DNA from: Sphaerisporangium flaviroseum
GTDB taxonomy: Bacteria; Actinomycetota; Actinomycetes; Streptosporangiales; Streptosporangiaceae
Reading direction: 5' to 3'
Assembly (NCBI RefSeq): GCF_039537005.1
Contig: NZ_BAAAZR010000020.1
Span: 310,001-374,000, forward strand
Length of the DNA: 64,000 nt
Shown one piece after another: positions 1 through 8,234 of this stretch; position 1 is the first letter of the stretch, and each line of letters begins with the position of its first letter. The position numbers and the translations under genes are program-made. Below the pieces are notes generated by a model, which was not told the origin of the DNA, did no database searches, and worked only from the letters and a program-made list of their open reading frames with translations.

Positions 1-477
1 CCAGCCGGGGTTGTCCATGATGCGGGGGTGCCATTCCACGGTGCGCTGCGCGCCCATGAAGCCGGCAGTCCCGGAGAACAGGTACGTCTTCCAGGCGTGC
101 GAGGAGGGGCTCCAGCGGCGCAGGCGCCATTCGTACAGGACCGGGTCGCCGGAGGGCCCCGGGTCGATCACGCTCTCCGCGTGGTAGGTGCGCTCGCAGG
201 ATGCCCCGATGTCGGCGGCTCCCACGGTCACCATGCCCGCCTCGGGGATCTGCCTGGCCTTGATCGGCACTGACTGGGCGGACAGGACCACGGTCCTGAC
301 GGGTGTGCCGGTGGTGCTCGTGCCGGCCTCCTGGCCGGTGGGGCCGGGGGTCGCCACCCCGAAGTAGGCGCCGGCGACGGCCAGCGTGGCGATCAGCAGC
401 TTGAGCGCGGCGGCCGTGCCACTTGCCATGATCGGTACCAGGCCGCCTACCGGCTTCAGGCTGCTGCGCGTTCCCAT
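1..477 (-). CDS. Secreted or membrane-anchored hypothetical protein, C-terminus cut by window edge
   Basis: The reverse strand is open from an ATG at 477 to base 1, giving 159 codons with no stop. An AAAGGGG ribosome site lies about 8 bases before the ATG. The N-terminus has a short basic start and one hydrophobic segment near residues 20-40 (ALKLLIATLAVAGAYF), followed by a Thr/Ser/Gly linker, so it is probably exported or anchored with the bulk outside. The outer part includes one Cys and several Trp/Tyr residues (YEWRLRRWSPSSHAW). I do not recognise the family. It is divergent from the carboxypeptidase gene at 678. Confidence 0.6.
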   Translation of the reverse strand, partial: MGTRSSLKPVGGLVPIMASGTAAALKLLIATLAVAGAYFGVATPGPTGQEAGTSTTGTPVRTVVLSAQSVPIKARQIPEAGMVTVGAADIGASCERTYHAESVIDPGPSGDPVLYEWRLRRWSPSSHAWKTYLFSGTAGFMGAQRTVEWHPRIMDNPGW

Positions 478-677
478 GACCCACCCCTTTCGCACACCCT
501 TAGATGTACGCGGGGATGGTTGCTCCCTACTTGCCGTCCGCTTGCAGTCGACAGCGTGTAGCGATCAGGCGGAAGACGTGGGGCACAGGCGGCCGGACCT
601 GCCATGTTCCCGGGAATCCGGCGCAGCGATCGCGTCAATCTCCATGCCGACATGGAGGGACATGGGATCATAACCGG

Positions 678-1508
678 ATGCGTATGGTGACTGCTTCTCT
701 CCTGCTGGCGTTCCTGGCCACCTTCGGCCTGGTCGACCCGGCTTCCGCACGGACCGCTCCGCAGGTCACGGCGAAGGAGGTCTACCTGATCGACGCCACA
801 GCGGGAACGGTCCAGTTCGCCAGGCGGGAGACACGGCGCGTGCCCGTGGCCAGCCTCACCAAGATCATGACGGCGTACGTCGTTCGCCGCTCCGCGTCCC
901 TGGAGGACGTGGTCACCGTCTCCGCGACCGACGTACGGCACGCCGCGAAGAACGGCGCGACCCACGCGGGACTGCGCGCCGGGGAGCGGCTCACCGTGCG
1001 GGACCTGCTGCACGCCGTGCTGCTGCCCTCGGGAGCCGACGCCTCGAACGCCCTCGCCCGGCGATACGGGCCGGGCGTGAAGCGGTTCGTGGCGAAGATG
1101 AACCGCGCCGCCCAGAGCCTCGGCCTGCGGGACACGGTGTACACCAACCCTGACGGCCTCCCCCAGACCGGCGGCGACCGCTCCACCGCGAAGGACCAGG
1201 TCATCCTCGCCCAGACCGTCCTCAAGGATCCGGTCATCGCCACCATCGTCCGCACCGAGAGGCACGCGGTGGCCAGGTCGGCCGTGCACCGCGCGCATGT
1301 CTGGCACAACACCAACCGGCTGCTGCCCACCGAGGCCATGGGCCTGAAGACGGGGTACACCCGGCCGGCAGGCTACTGCCTGATGTTCGCCTCCGTCGTC
1401 GGCGGGCACACCATGATCGGCGTGCTTCTCGGTGACTCCGGCGACGCCGCCCGCTACCGCTCGGCCCGCAGGCTCCTCGACGCCGCCGCGGTCGCCATCG
1501 CCGCCTAG
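678..1508 (+). CDS. D-alanyl-D-alanine carboxypeptidase (peptidase S11, PBP5-like)
   Basis: The gene encodes a 276-residue exported serine peptidase that would trim the terminal D-Ala of peptidoglycan stem peptides outside the membrane. A signal peptide covers residues 1-25 (TASLLLAFLATFGLVDPASA). The three S11 motifs are in order: SLTK with nucleophile Ser59 and Lys62, SGA at 118-120, and KTG at 224-226. The second motif is unusual because most relatives have SGN, although Streptomyces K15 transpeptidase is known to have SGC. I chose the ATG at 678 because it precedes the signal peptide directly. A GGAGGG lies somewhat far upstream (about 18 bases), so the start is fairly but not fully certain. 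Confidence 0.88.
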   Translation: MRMVTASLLLAFLATFGLVDPASARTAPQVTAKEVYLIDATAGTVQFARRETRRVPVASLTKIMTAYVVRRSASLEDVVTVSATDVRHAAKNGATHAGLRAGERLTVRDLLHAVLLPSGADASNALARRYGPGVKRFVAKMNRAAQSLGLRDTVYTNPDGLPQTGGDRSTAKDQVILAQTVLKDPVIATIVRTERHAVARSAVHRAHVWHNTNRLLPTEAMGLKTGYTRPAGYCLMFASVVGGHTMIGVLLGDSGDAARYRSARRLLDAAAVAIAA

Positions 1509-1560
1509 CGCCCGACCGCCGTCCTCGCGCACGGGAACCGCTCGAACGTCTGACAGAGTT

Positions 1561-1575
1561 TGTCCAACGGCGACA
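1561..1575. promoter_or_regulatory. Candidate GntR operator in front of the regulator gene
   Basis: TGTCCAACGGCGACA has TGTC and GACA arms with seven bases between. The same TGTC-N7-GACA layout recurs at 2308-2322 before the biuret hydrolase-like gene. The site ends 12 bases before the GTG start at 1588 and abuts the ribosome site, which would suit autorepression by the FCD-type GntR protein. The assignment rests only on spacing and repetition. Confidence 0.4.
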
Positions 1576-1587
1576 GGGGGTGGACGG

Positions 1588-2235
1588 GTGGAACCGGACG
1601 GGGTGCTGGAACCTCCCAGCCTGGTGGAGCTCTCGATGCGGCGGATCCGCCACGAGATCCTCAGCGGCGCTCTGGCACCGGGTGAGCGGCTGATCGAGGA
1701 ACAGCTCACCCAGCGGTTCGGCACCAGCAGAGCGCCCCTGCGCGAGGCACTGCGGTCGCTCGGGCAGCAGGGCCTGGTGGAGCACCTGCCGCGCCGGGGC
1801 GTCCGTGTCACCGAGCTGTCCCGAGAGGACGTGGACGAGCTCTTCGGCCTGCGTGACGTCCTTGAGCGCTACGCGGTCCAGACCGCGCTCCCGCCTTCCG
1901 GCGCGCATGACCTGTCAGGGCTGGCCAACGCGCTGGAGGGCATGGCCGCGGCGGTGCAGGCCGGCGACCCGCTCAGCGAGAACGAGGCGCACCGGCGGTT
2001 CCACGTCGCGCTGGTCGGGCTGGCGGGCCACCGCCAGTTGCTGCTGGCGTACGAGCCGGTCATCTACAAGCTGCAGCTCTACATGGCGGCCAACCTGCGC
2101 AGGGAGGCCGAGCAGCGCGCCCCCTCCGAAGGGGTGGCGCGGCACCGGCGCCTTTTCGACGCGATCGCGTCGGGCGATCCGGCCATCGCCCTCGGCGCCC
2201 TCTCGCGCCACGGAGCGCGCACCTACATCGGGTGA
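1588..2235 (+). CDS. FadR-subfamily (FCD domain) GntR transcriptional regulator
   Basis: The 215-residue protein has an N-terminal winged helix of about 70 residues, with the typical GntR reading (IRHEILSGALAPGERL, then TSRAPLREALRSL). An all-helical FCD ligand-binding domain follows (DELFGLRDVLERYAV, and HRRFHVAL with metal or ligand-binding His). Its length is normal for the subfamily. The GTG at 1588 is preceded by AGGGGG at about 7 bases. Longer upstream extensions read through the antisense-like 3' region of the carboxypeptidase and are unlikely. It sits directly before the biuret/allophanate genes, on the same strand, so it most likely controls them and itself. The ligand is not visible from sequence; biuret or allophanate is an inference. 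Confidence 0.85.
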   Translation: MEPDGVLEPPSLVELSMRRIRHEILSGALAPGERLIEEQLTQRFGTSRAPLREALRSLGQQGLVEHLPRRGVRVTELSREDVDELFGLRDVLERYAVQTALPPSGAHDLSGLANALEGMAAAVQAGDPLSENEAHRRFHVALVGLAGHRQLLLAYEPVIYKLQLYMAANLRREAEQRAPSEGVARHRRLFDAIASGDPAIALGALSRHGARTYIG

Positions 2236-2307
2236 TCGCTCTCCGGAAGGAGGTGATCACCGAGCTAACAGAAGCGTAACCGGACGGTTCGGTCCCCGAC
2301 ACAATCC

Positions 2308-2322
2308 TGTCGACAATCGACA
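2308..2322. promoter_or_regulatory. Candidate GntR operator before the biuret/allophanate genes
   Basis: TGTCGACAATCGACA is a perfect 6-3-6 inverted repeat (TGTCGA/TCGACA), just before an AGGAGG at 2325-2330 and the GTG start at 2350. It shares the TGTC-N7-GACA form with 1561-1575. FCD-type GntR proteins commonly bind short palindromes of this size. Its place in the leader favours repression by the regulator encoded at 1588-2235. Confidence 0.5.
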
Positions 2323-2349
2323 AAAGGAGGATTCGAGAACGGAGTACAC

Positions 2350-3030
2350 GTGTCCGATCCGCTGCTCGTCGAGGCCGACCCGTACCCCTTCGCGTTCGAC
2401 CCGGACCACACCGCACTGCTGCTCATCGACATGCAACGGGACTTCGTCGAGCCCGGGGGGTTCGGGGAGACCCTCGGCAACGACGTGAGCCTGCTCCGGC
2501 AGGTGATCCCGCCCCTCCGGGACGTGCTGGACGCCACCCGCAGGGCCGGGCTGACCGTCATCCACACCCGCGAGGGTCACCTGCCCGACCTTTCCGACTG
2601 CCCGCCCGCCAAGCTGAACCGCGGCGCGCCCTCGCTTCGCATCGGGGACCCCGGCCCCAAGGGACGGATCCTCGTCCGTGGCGAGTACGGCCACGACATC
2701 ATCGACGAACTGGCCCCCGCCGAGGGGGAACTCGTCATCGACAAACCAGGCAAGGGCGCCTTCTACGCGACAGGCCTGGACCAGGCGCTGCGGGACGGCG
2801 ACGTCCGCAGCCTGGTCGTCACCGGCGTCACGACCGAGGTGTGCGTGCACACCACCGTGCGCGAGGCGAACGACCGGGGATACGAGTGCCTGGTGCTGTC
2901 CGACTGCGTGGGCTCGTACTTCGCCGGGTTCCAGCGGTACGGGCTCGAAATGATCGCCGCCCAGGGCGGCATCTTCGGCTGGGTCGCCCCGTCGGGCGGC
3001 TACCTCAAGGCACTAGAAGCACGGAGCTGA
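2350..3030 (+). CDS. biuH: Isochorismatase-family cysteine hydrolase, probable biuret amidohydrolase
   Basis: The 226-residue cytosolic enzyme belongs to the isochorismatase-like fold. The catalytic triad is readable as Asp27 (LLIDMQRDF), Lys132 (IDKPGKGAF) and Cys165 (TTEVCVHTT). Gln205 (AAQGGIFG) matches the glutamine that helps bind biuret in the Rhizobium enzyme. The stretches HTREGHLPDLSD and IGDPGPKGRILVRGE also resemble biuret hydrolase as I remember it, more than RutB or nicotinamidase. Biuret hydrolase yields allophanate and ammonia, and an allophanate hydrolase follows two genes later. Guanylurea or ureidoacrylate hydrolase is the main alternative. The start is the GTG with GGAG five bases upstream. 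Confidence 0.72.
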   Translation: MSDPLLVEADPYPFAFDPDHTALLLIDMQRDFVEPGGFGETLGNDVSLLRQVIPPLRDVLDATRRAGLTVIHTREGHLPDLSDCPPAKLNRGAPSLRIGDPGPKGRILVRGEYGHDIIDELAPAEGELVIDKPGKGAFYATGLDQALRDGDVRSLVVTGVTTEVCVHTTVREANDRGYECLVLSDCVGSYFAGFQRYGLEMIAAQGGIFGWVAPSGGYLKALEARS

Positions 3031-3033
3031 CCG

Positions 3034-4626
3034 ATGACCACGACAACCGGCCCGGCCAACGTCAAACCGCCCTGGTGGGTGAGCGGGGACACCAACGCCT
3101 TCTTCGGACTCGGCTTCAACGTGATGGTGAACGTGCTGGTGCTCAGCGGCCTGTGCCTCGGGGTCGTCCACCTGCCCGGCTCCGACGTCTTCGGCGTCAT
3201 CCTCCCGGCGATGGGCATCCAGCTCCTGATCGGCAACGTCTACTACACCTACCTCGCCCGCCGCCTGGCCCGCCGCGAGGGCCGCTCCGACGTGTGCGCG
3301 ATGCCGTACGGGCCCAGCGTGCCGCACATGTTCATCGTCGTGTTCGTGATCATGCTGCCCACCTACCTGGCCACCAAGAACCCCCTGCAAGCGTGGGCCG
3401 CCGGGCTCGCCTGGTGCTTCATCATCGGCGTCATCGTGTTGATCGGCGCCTTCGTCGGGCCGTACATCCGCCGCTTCACGCCCCGGGCCGCCATGCTGGG
3501 CACGCTGGCGGGCATCTCCATCGCCTTCATCTCGATGCGGCCCGCGGCGCAGATGTGGGAGGCGGCCTGGATCGCGCTGCCGGTGCTGGTGATCATCCTC
3601 GTCGGCTTCTTCACCGACCTGAAGCTGCCCGGCAACATCCCGGTCGGCCTGGCCGCGCTCCTCGCCGGCACGGCGATCGCCTGGATCGGCGGCTACATGG
3701 ACCCGGCGGACGTCGGCGCCGCCGCCGGGAACATCGCGGTGAGCCTGCCGACGCTGAACCTCGACCTGCTCCTCGACGGGCTCAGGGAGGTCTCGCCGCT
3801 GCTGGCCACCGCGATCCCCCTGGGGATCTACAACTTCACCGAGGGCATGAGCAACGTGGAGAGCGCCGCCGCCGCGGGCGACTCGTACAACCTTCGGTCG
3901 GTGCTGCTGGCCGACGGCGCGGGCGCGGTGGTCGGCTCGATGCTGGGCTCCCCCTTCCCGCCGGCCGTCTACATCGGCCATCCGGGCTGGAAGTCCGCGG
4001 GCGGCCGGAGCAGCTACTCGATGGCCAGCGGCGTCGTCATCGCCATCTTCTGCTTCCTCGGCATGTTCGCGCTGCTCGGCGCGCTCCTGCCCGCGCCCGC
4101 CATCGTGCCGATCCTGCTTTACATCGGGCTGCTCATCGGCGCCCAGGCGTTCCAGGCCGTGCCGAAGGCCCACGCGGTCGCCGTGGTGATGGCCATCATC
4201 CCCAACATCGCCGCCTGGGCCCAGGGCTACATGGACAACGTGCTGGCCGCGGCGGGCACCAGCGCCCAGAAGGTCGGGTACGACACCATCGCCCAGAACG
4301 GGACGGTGTACGAGGGCACGGCGCTGCTCGGCGGAGGGGCGGTGCTGGCCGGGCTGGTGCTGGGCTCGATCACGGCCTTCATCATCGACCGGTCGTTCTT
4401 GTGGGCCGCCGCCTACGCCTTCATCGGCGCGGCGCTGGCGTTCATCGGCCTGATCCACGGCGTGAAGGTCGAGTGGAACGCGAGCGCCCAGGTGTCGCTG
4501 GGCTACCTGTTCGCCGGGCTCGTCCTCCTCGCCTTCACCTTCATCAAGCCCGCCGTAGCCGAGGCGGCGGACGGCGGGGAGCCCGGCGCCAAGCCGGTGA
4601 CCGCGGAGGTCCCCGCCGCGTCGTGA
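3034..4626 (+). CDS. NCS2-like xanthine/uracil-type permease
   Basis: The 530-residue integral membrane protein has about 12-14 hydrophobic segments across its length and a short hydrophilic tail. The pattern near 247-300 (LATAIPLGIYNFTEGMSN, then LADGAGAVVGSMLG) recalls the substrate-binding helices of nucleobase-cation symporter 2 proteins. The ATG is three bases after the stop of the hydrolase gene, with ACGGAG as ribosome site, so it is translated from the same message. Its place between a biuret hydrolase-like gene and an allophanate hydrolase suggests uptake of biuret, a ureide or an oxidised nucleobase. The exact substrate cannot be read from the sequence. Confidence 0.78.
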   Translation: MTTTTGPANVKPPWWVSGDTNAFFGLGFNVMVNVLVLSGLCLGVVHLPGSDVFGVILPAMGIQLLIGNVYYTYLARRLARREGRSDVCAMPYGPSVPHMFIVVFVIMLPTYLATKNPLQAWAAGLAWCFIIGVIVLIGAFVGPYIRRFTPRAAMLGTLAGISIAFISMRPAAQMWEAAWIALPVLVIILVGFFTDLKLPGNIPVGLAALLAGTAIAWIGGYMDPADVGAAAGNIAVSLPTLNLDLLLDGLREVSPLLATAIPLGIYNFTEGMSNVESAAAAGDSYNLRSVLLADGAGAVVGSMLGSPFPPAVYIGHPGWKSAGGRSSYSMASGVVIAIFCFLGMFALLGALLPAPAIVPILLYIGLLIGAQAFQAVPKAHAVAVVMAIIPNIAAWAQGYMDNVLAAAGTSAQKVGYDTIAQNGTVYEGTALLGGGAVLAGLVLGSITAFIIDRSFLWAAAYAFIGAALAFIGLIHGVKVEWNASAQVSLGYLFAGLVLLAFTFIKPAVAEAADGGEPGAKPVTAEVPAAS

Positions 4627-4706
4627 GCCGGGACCACGGATCCATTCCTTCGGGCAAGCCGGCATCGGCGTGAGTCACGGGCCTGTGACCCGTGTGGGGA
4701 AGGCAG

Positions 4707-6485
4707 ATGGACACTCCTTTTGACCTGGACACCCTCGCCCGTCGCTACCGCGCGGGATCGGCGAGCCCGCCGGGGGTCGCCGAGGAGGTGCTGGACCGGA
4801 TCGCGGCACGGGGTGACGACCACGTGTGGATCACCCTTCGGCCGGCCGCCGACCTGCTCGGCGACGCGGCGGGGCTCGCCGGCCGCTGGCCGGACCCGCA
4901 CTCCCGTCCAGCGCTCTACGGTGTCCCCTTCGCGGTCAAGGACAACATCGACGTGGCAGGGCTGCCCACCACGGCGGCCTGCCCGGGGTACGCGTACGTC
5001 CCCGACCGGAGCGCGCCGCTGGTGGACCGGCTGCTCGCGGCGGGCGCCCTGCTCGTCGGCAAGACCAATCTGGACCAGTTCGCGACCGGGCTCTCCGGCA
5101 CCCGCAGCCCCTACGGCGCCTGTGAGTCCCCGCTCGTTCCCGGGCTCATCTCGGGCGGCTCCAGTTCGGGGTCGGCGGTGGCGGTGGCCGCGGGGCTGGT
5201 CGCCTTCGCGATCGGGACGGACACGGCGGGCTCCGGCCGGGTGCCCGCCGCGCTCACCGGCACCGTCGGGATCAAGCCGAGCCGGGGGCTGGTCAGCACG
5301 CTCGGGCTCGTGCCCGCGTGCGCCTCGCTCGACTGCCCCAGCGTCTTCGCCTGGTCGGTCGCCGACGGGCTGGCCGTACTGTCGGTCATGGCGGGGCCGG
5401 AGCGCTCCGATCCCTGGTCCCGCTCCCTCCCCGTGCCCTCGCCGGTGCCGCCGGCCGTGGCGTCCCTCCGGATCGGCGTGCCGCGCCATCGCGAGTTCTT
5501 CGGTGACGACGCCGCCGCGGCGGCGTTCGAGGAGGCGGCCGGGCGGCTCGCGGATCTCGGGCACCAGATGGTCCCGGTCGACCTCGAACCGTTCCTCGCG
5601 GCGGGACGGCTGCTGTACGACGGGCCGTGGATCGCCGAGCGGCTGGCGTCGATCGGCGGCTTCGCGGACCGGAACCCCGGCCTGGTGCATCCGGTCACGC
5701 GCAAGATCCTCGCCAACGGCACCGGCCTGAGCGCGGTGGACGCCTTCCAGGGCCTGTACCGGCTGCGGGCGCTACGTGCCGAGACCAGGCAGGCCTGGGC
5801 GTCGATGGACGCGCTGGCGGTTCCGACCGTGCCGACGACCTTCACCATCGCGGAGCTGCTGGAGAGCCCGATCGACCGCAACGCCGTACTCGGCCACTAC
5901 ACCACCTTCGCCAACCTGCTCGACCTGGCCGCGGTGGCCGTACCCGGCGGCATGACGGCGACCGGCCGTCCGCACGGCGTCACCCTGCTCGGCCCCGCGG
6001 GCTCCGACGGCCTGCTCGCCGGGCTGGGCGCCGCCCTGCACGCGCGAACCGGGGGGCACGCGGCGCCGCCCGGGGGCGCCTCCGAGGCGGGGCCGGTGCT
6101 CGCCGTCGTGGGCGCGCACCGCTCCGGCCAGCCGCTGCACGGACAGCTCACCTCGCTGGGGGCCACCGGGCTCGGCACGGCCCTGACCGCCCCGATCTAC
6201 CGCCTCTACGCGCTGGACGGCGGCGAACCGCCACGCCCGGGTCTGGTCCGCTCGAACGGCGGCGGGGTGTCCGTCGAGGTGGAGCTGTACGGCCTCGGCC
6301 CTTCGGCGCTCGGCACCCTGCTCACCCAGGTCACGCCACCGCTCAGCCTCGGCACGGTGCGGCTCGCCGACGGGCGCACCGTGCATGGCTTCCTCTGCGA
6401 GTCGTACGCGACCGAGGGGGCCGCCGACATCAGCCATCACGGAAGCTGGCCGAACTACCTTCTCTCACCCGGCCGTGGCGGGTGA
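4707..6485 (+). CDS. atzF: Allophanate hydrolase (amidase-signature, AtzF type)
   Basis: The 592-residue enzyme matches the two-domain length of AtzF. The amidase-signature domain carries Lys78 (FAVKDN), the cis-Ser152 of GGSSSGS and nucleophile Ser176 in TDTAGSGR, a 24-residue spacing that is normal. From about residue 460 a second domain (LAVVGAHRSGQPL) resembles the C-terminal domain of allophanate hydrolases. The expected reaction is allophanate to ammonia and carbon dioxide, which completes biuret use as a nitrogen source. The ATG at 4707 follows a GGGGAAGG site; a GTG at 4692 is possible. Its 3' end overlaps the convergent methyltransferase gene by 31 bases. Confidence 0.87.
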   Translation: MDTPFDLDTLARRYRAGSASPPGVAEEVLDRIAARGDDHVWITLRPAADLLGDAAGLAGRWPDPHSRPALYGVPFAVKDNIDVAGLPTTAACPGYAYVPDRSAPLVDRLLAAGALLVGKTNLDQFATGLSGTRSPYGACESPLVPGLISGGSSSGSAVAVAAGLVAFAIGTDTAGSGRVPAALTGTVGIKPSRGLVSTLGLVPACASLDCPSVFAWSVADGLAVLSVMAGPERSDPWSRSLPVPSPVPPAVASLRIGVPRHREFFGDDAAAAAFEEAAGRLADLGHQMVPVDLEPFLAAGRLLYDGPWIAERLASIGGFADRNPGLVHPVTRKILANGTGLSAVDAFQGLYRLRALRAETRQAWASMDALAVPTVPTTFTIAELLESPIDRNAVLGHYTTFANLLDLAAVAVPGGMTATGRPHGVTLLGPAGSDGLLAGLGAALHARTGGHAAPPGGASEAGPVLAVVGAHRSGQPLHGQLTSLGATGLGTALTAPIYRLYALDGGEPPRPGLVRSNGGGVSVEVELYGLGPSALGTLLTQVTPPLSLGTVRLADGRTVHGFLCESYATEGAADISHHGSWPNYLLSPGRGG

Positions 6486-7345
6486 GAGCGCACCAGGCCG
6501 TGACAGGCGATCGCGGCGGCGGCGACCACGTTGAGCGAGTCGACGCCCAGCCCCATCGCGGCCGGGCTCATCGGGATGCACACCGGCTCATCGGCCTCCC
6601 GCAGCCACCGCGAGGACAACCCGTCCCCCTCGGAACCCAGCAGCAGGGCCACCCGGCCTCGCATGTCGGCCTCGTCCATGGGCGTGGCCGCCTGGTCAGG
6701 AGTCAGCGCGAGCGTCCGGTAGCCCGCGCCGCGGATCTCGGCCAGGCCTTCGTACCAGCCGTCCATCCGCGCGTACGGCACGGCGAAGACCGCGCCCATC
6801 GACACCTTCACCGACCGCCGGTACAGCGGGTCGGCGCAGCGCGGTGACAGGATCACCGCGTCGACCCCCAACGCCGCCGCACACCGGAAGATCGCTCCCA
6901 CGTTCCCGTGGTCCACCAGGTCTTCCAGCACCAGGACACGGTGGGGCGGTGAGGGGTGGCCGCCGAACCGGGTGCCGGCGCCCGGGAGATCCTGGAACTC
7001 GCCCGCGAGCAGGCTCTTCACGTCCGGGAGCGCCAGACGGGCCATGGACGCGAGCGCGCCGCGATGCACGGCGAACCCGGCGATGCCCTCCATCACCTCG
7101 TCGGAGGCCAGGTAGACGCGGGCGCCGCCGAGCACGTCCTCCAGGCCGGGGAGCCACCTGCGCGTGGTCAGCACCGACCTGATCGGGTATCCGGCGGCGA
7201 CGGCCCGCTTGATGACCTTCTCGCCCTCGGCCATGAACAGACCGCGCTCGGCCTCCATGCTCTTGCGCAACTCGACGTCGCGCAGCCGCACATAGTCGGC
7301 CAGCCGGGGGTCGGCGGTGTCCTCCACCGGGATGAGCTCAAGCAC
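6455..7345 (-). CDS. TrmH/SpoU-family RNA 2'-O-methyltransferase
   Basis: The 296-residue cytosolic enzyme uses SAM to methylate a ribose in rRNA or tRNA. The N-terminal substrate-binding region (RKSMEAERGLFMAEGEKVIKRA) is typical of this family. The SPOUT domain shows its three motifs: VDHGNVGAIFRCAAALGVDAV, then LLLGSEGDGLSSRW, then IPMSPAAMGLGVDSLNVVAA (motif 3, SLNVxxA). The start is a GTG at 7345 with only a weak ribosome site. The gene overlaps its upstream neighbour at 7338 by eight bases, so the two are probably co-transcribed and coupled. Confidence 0.88.
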   Translation of the reverse strand: MLELIPVEDTADPRLADYVRLRDVELRKSMEAERGLFMAEGEKVIKRAVAAGYPIRSVLTTRRWLPGLEDVLGGARVYLASDEVMEGIAGFAVHRGALASMARLALPDVKSLLAGEFQDLPGAGTRFGGHPSPPHRVLVLEDLVDHGNVGAIFRCAAALGVDAVILSPRCADPLYRRSVKVSMGAVFAVPYARMDGWYEGLAEIRGAGYRTLALTPDQAATPMDEADMRGRVALLLGSEGDGLSSRWLREADEPVCIPMSPAAMGLGVDSLNVVAAAAIACHGLVRSHPPRPGERR

Positions 7346-8111
7346 GAGACAAGCGTATGACCCGTGCGAGCTGCCAGAGCAGCACGTAGACGGTCAGCAC
7401 CGCGCAGAACCCCACCACCAGGCCGACACCCGTCTTGGTGAGCACACCGGCCCAGCCGAAGACGGGGTTGGGCGGGTCGACGAAGGTCCAGACCCCGGCC
7501 GAGCAGCAGGCCCCGGCGAACACGCAGCCCAGCACCCCCCACCGTGCCGCGGCCGGAAGCGTCGGCCGGTGCGGCACGAAGGCCTCGCCCGAGGGCCGCG
7601 ACGCCCGGGCCAGCCACCACCCGGTCACCGCCGCCCCCAGCACCGACGAGACGTACTGGACCAGCCGGTAACCGGTCACCCAGCCGAGCACGGGGGCGGT
7701 CAGCCAGCCCCACCCCCAGAACGCGGCGCCCCAGTCGTGCGTGAAGGAGTCCCACACCACGTGGGTGGCCGCGCCGGTCGCGGCGCCGAGCGCGATGGCG
7801 GGGAACCTGCGCCAGGCAGGTCCGGGAAGGGCGGCGACCCGGGCCGCGAGGCGCGCGGGCAGCAGGGCGGTCAGCGGGTCGCGGAACACGAACTGGAAGA
7901 GCGCGAGCAGCACGAACACCGCCACCACGTCGTCGGTGACCACGCCCACCGGCGAGTGCCACCGGGTGTAGGCGTCGAGGTACGGCAGGAACATCGGCAG
8001 GTCGGGAACCATCGTCCCGAAGCCGAGCGCCCACGGGTCCAGCACCTTCCGCGCCCTGGCCGAGGTGATCAGCGGGATCACCGCGGCGACATGGCTGGGG
8101 GTGAACGGCAC
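7338..8111 (-). CDS. DUF4184 family membrane protein
   Basis: The 257-residue protein has about six hydrophobic segments. Its N-terminus, VPFTPSHVAAVIPL, is the signature start of DUF4184 proteins, and conserved His and Asp residues (THVVWDSFTHDWGAAF) resemble membrane metal-dependent hydrolases such as YdjM. I chose the GTG at 8111 rather than the one at 8138 because AGGAG lies five bases before it and because the family begins at this sequence. The function of the family is not established. It overlaps the methyltransferase gene downstream by eight bases. Confidence 0.78.
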   Translation of the reverse strand: MPFTPSHVAAVIPLITSARARKVLDPWALGFGTMVPDLPMFLPYLDAYTRWHSPVGVVTDDVVAVFVLLALFQFVFRDPLTALLPARLAARVAALPGPAWRRFPAIALGAATGAATHVVWDSFTHDWGAAFWGWGWLTAPVLGWVTGYRLVQYVSSVLGAAVTGWWLARASRPSGEAFVPHRPTLPAAARWGVLGCVFAGACCSAGVWTFVDPPNPVFGWAGVLTKTGVGLVVGFCAVLTVYVLLWQLARVIRLSRA

Positions 8112-8234
8112 GGGGTCTCCTAGCTCGGGGGCCCGCACGCCCGTCCACGGCTTTACGCGGACGGGGACGTGACACTCTCCGCAACGGGTAGGCTACTCAC
8201 CGCTGTCAGGGCCAGGTTCGAACGATCGGGGGCC

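Noticed and set aside
3013..4665. A 550-codon reverse frame across the permease gene
   Set aside because: His/Asp/Gly-rich shadow of a membrane protein gene with typical hydrophobic segments.
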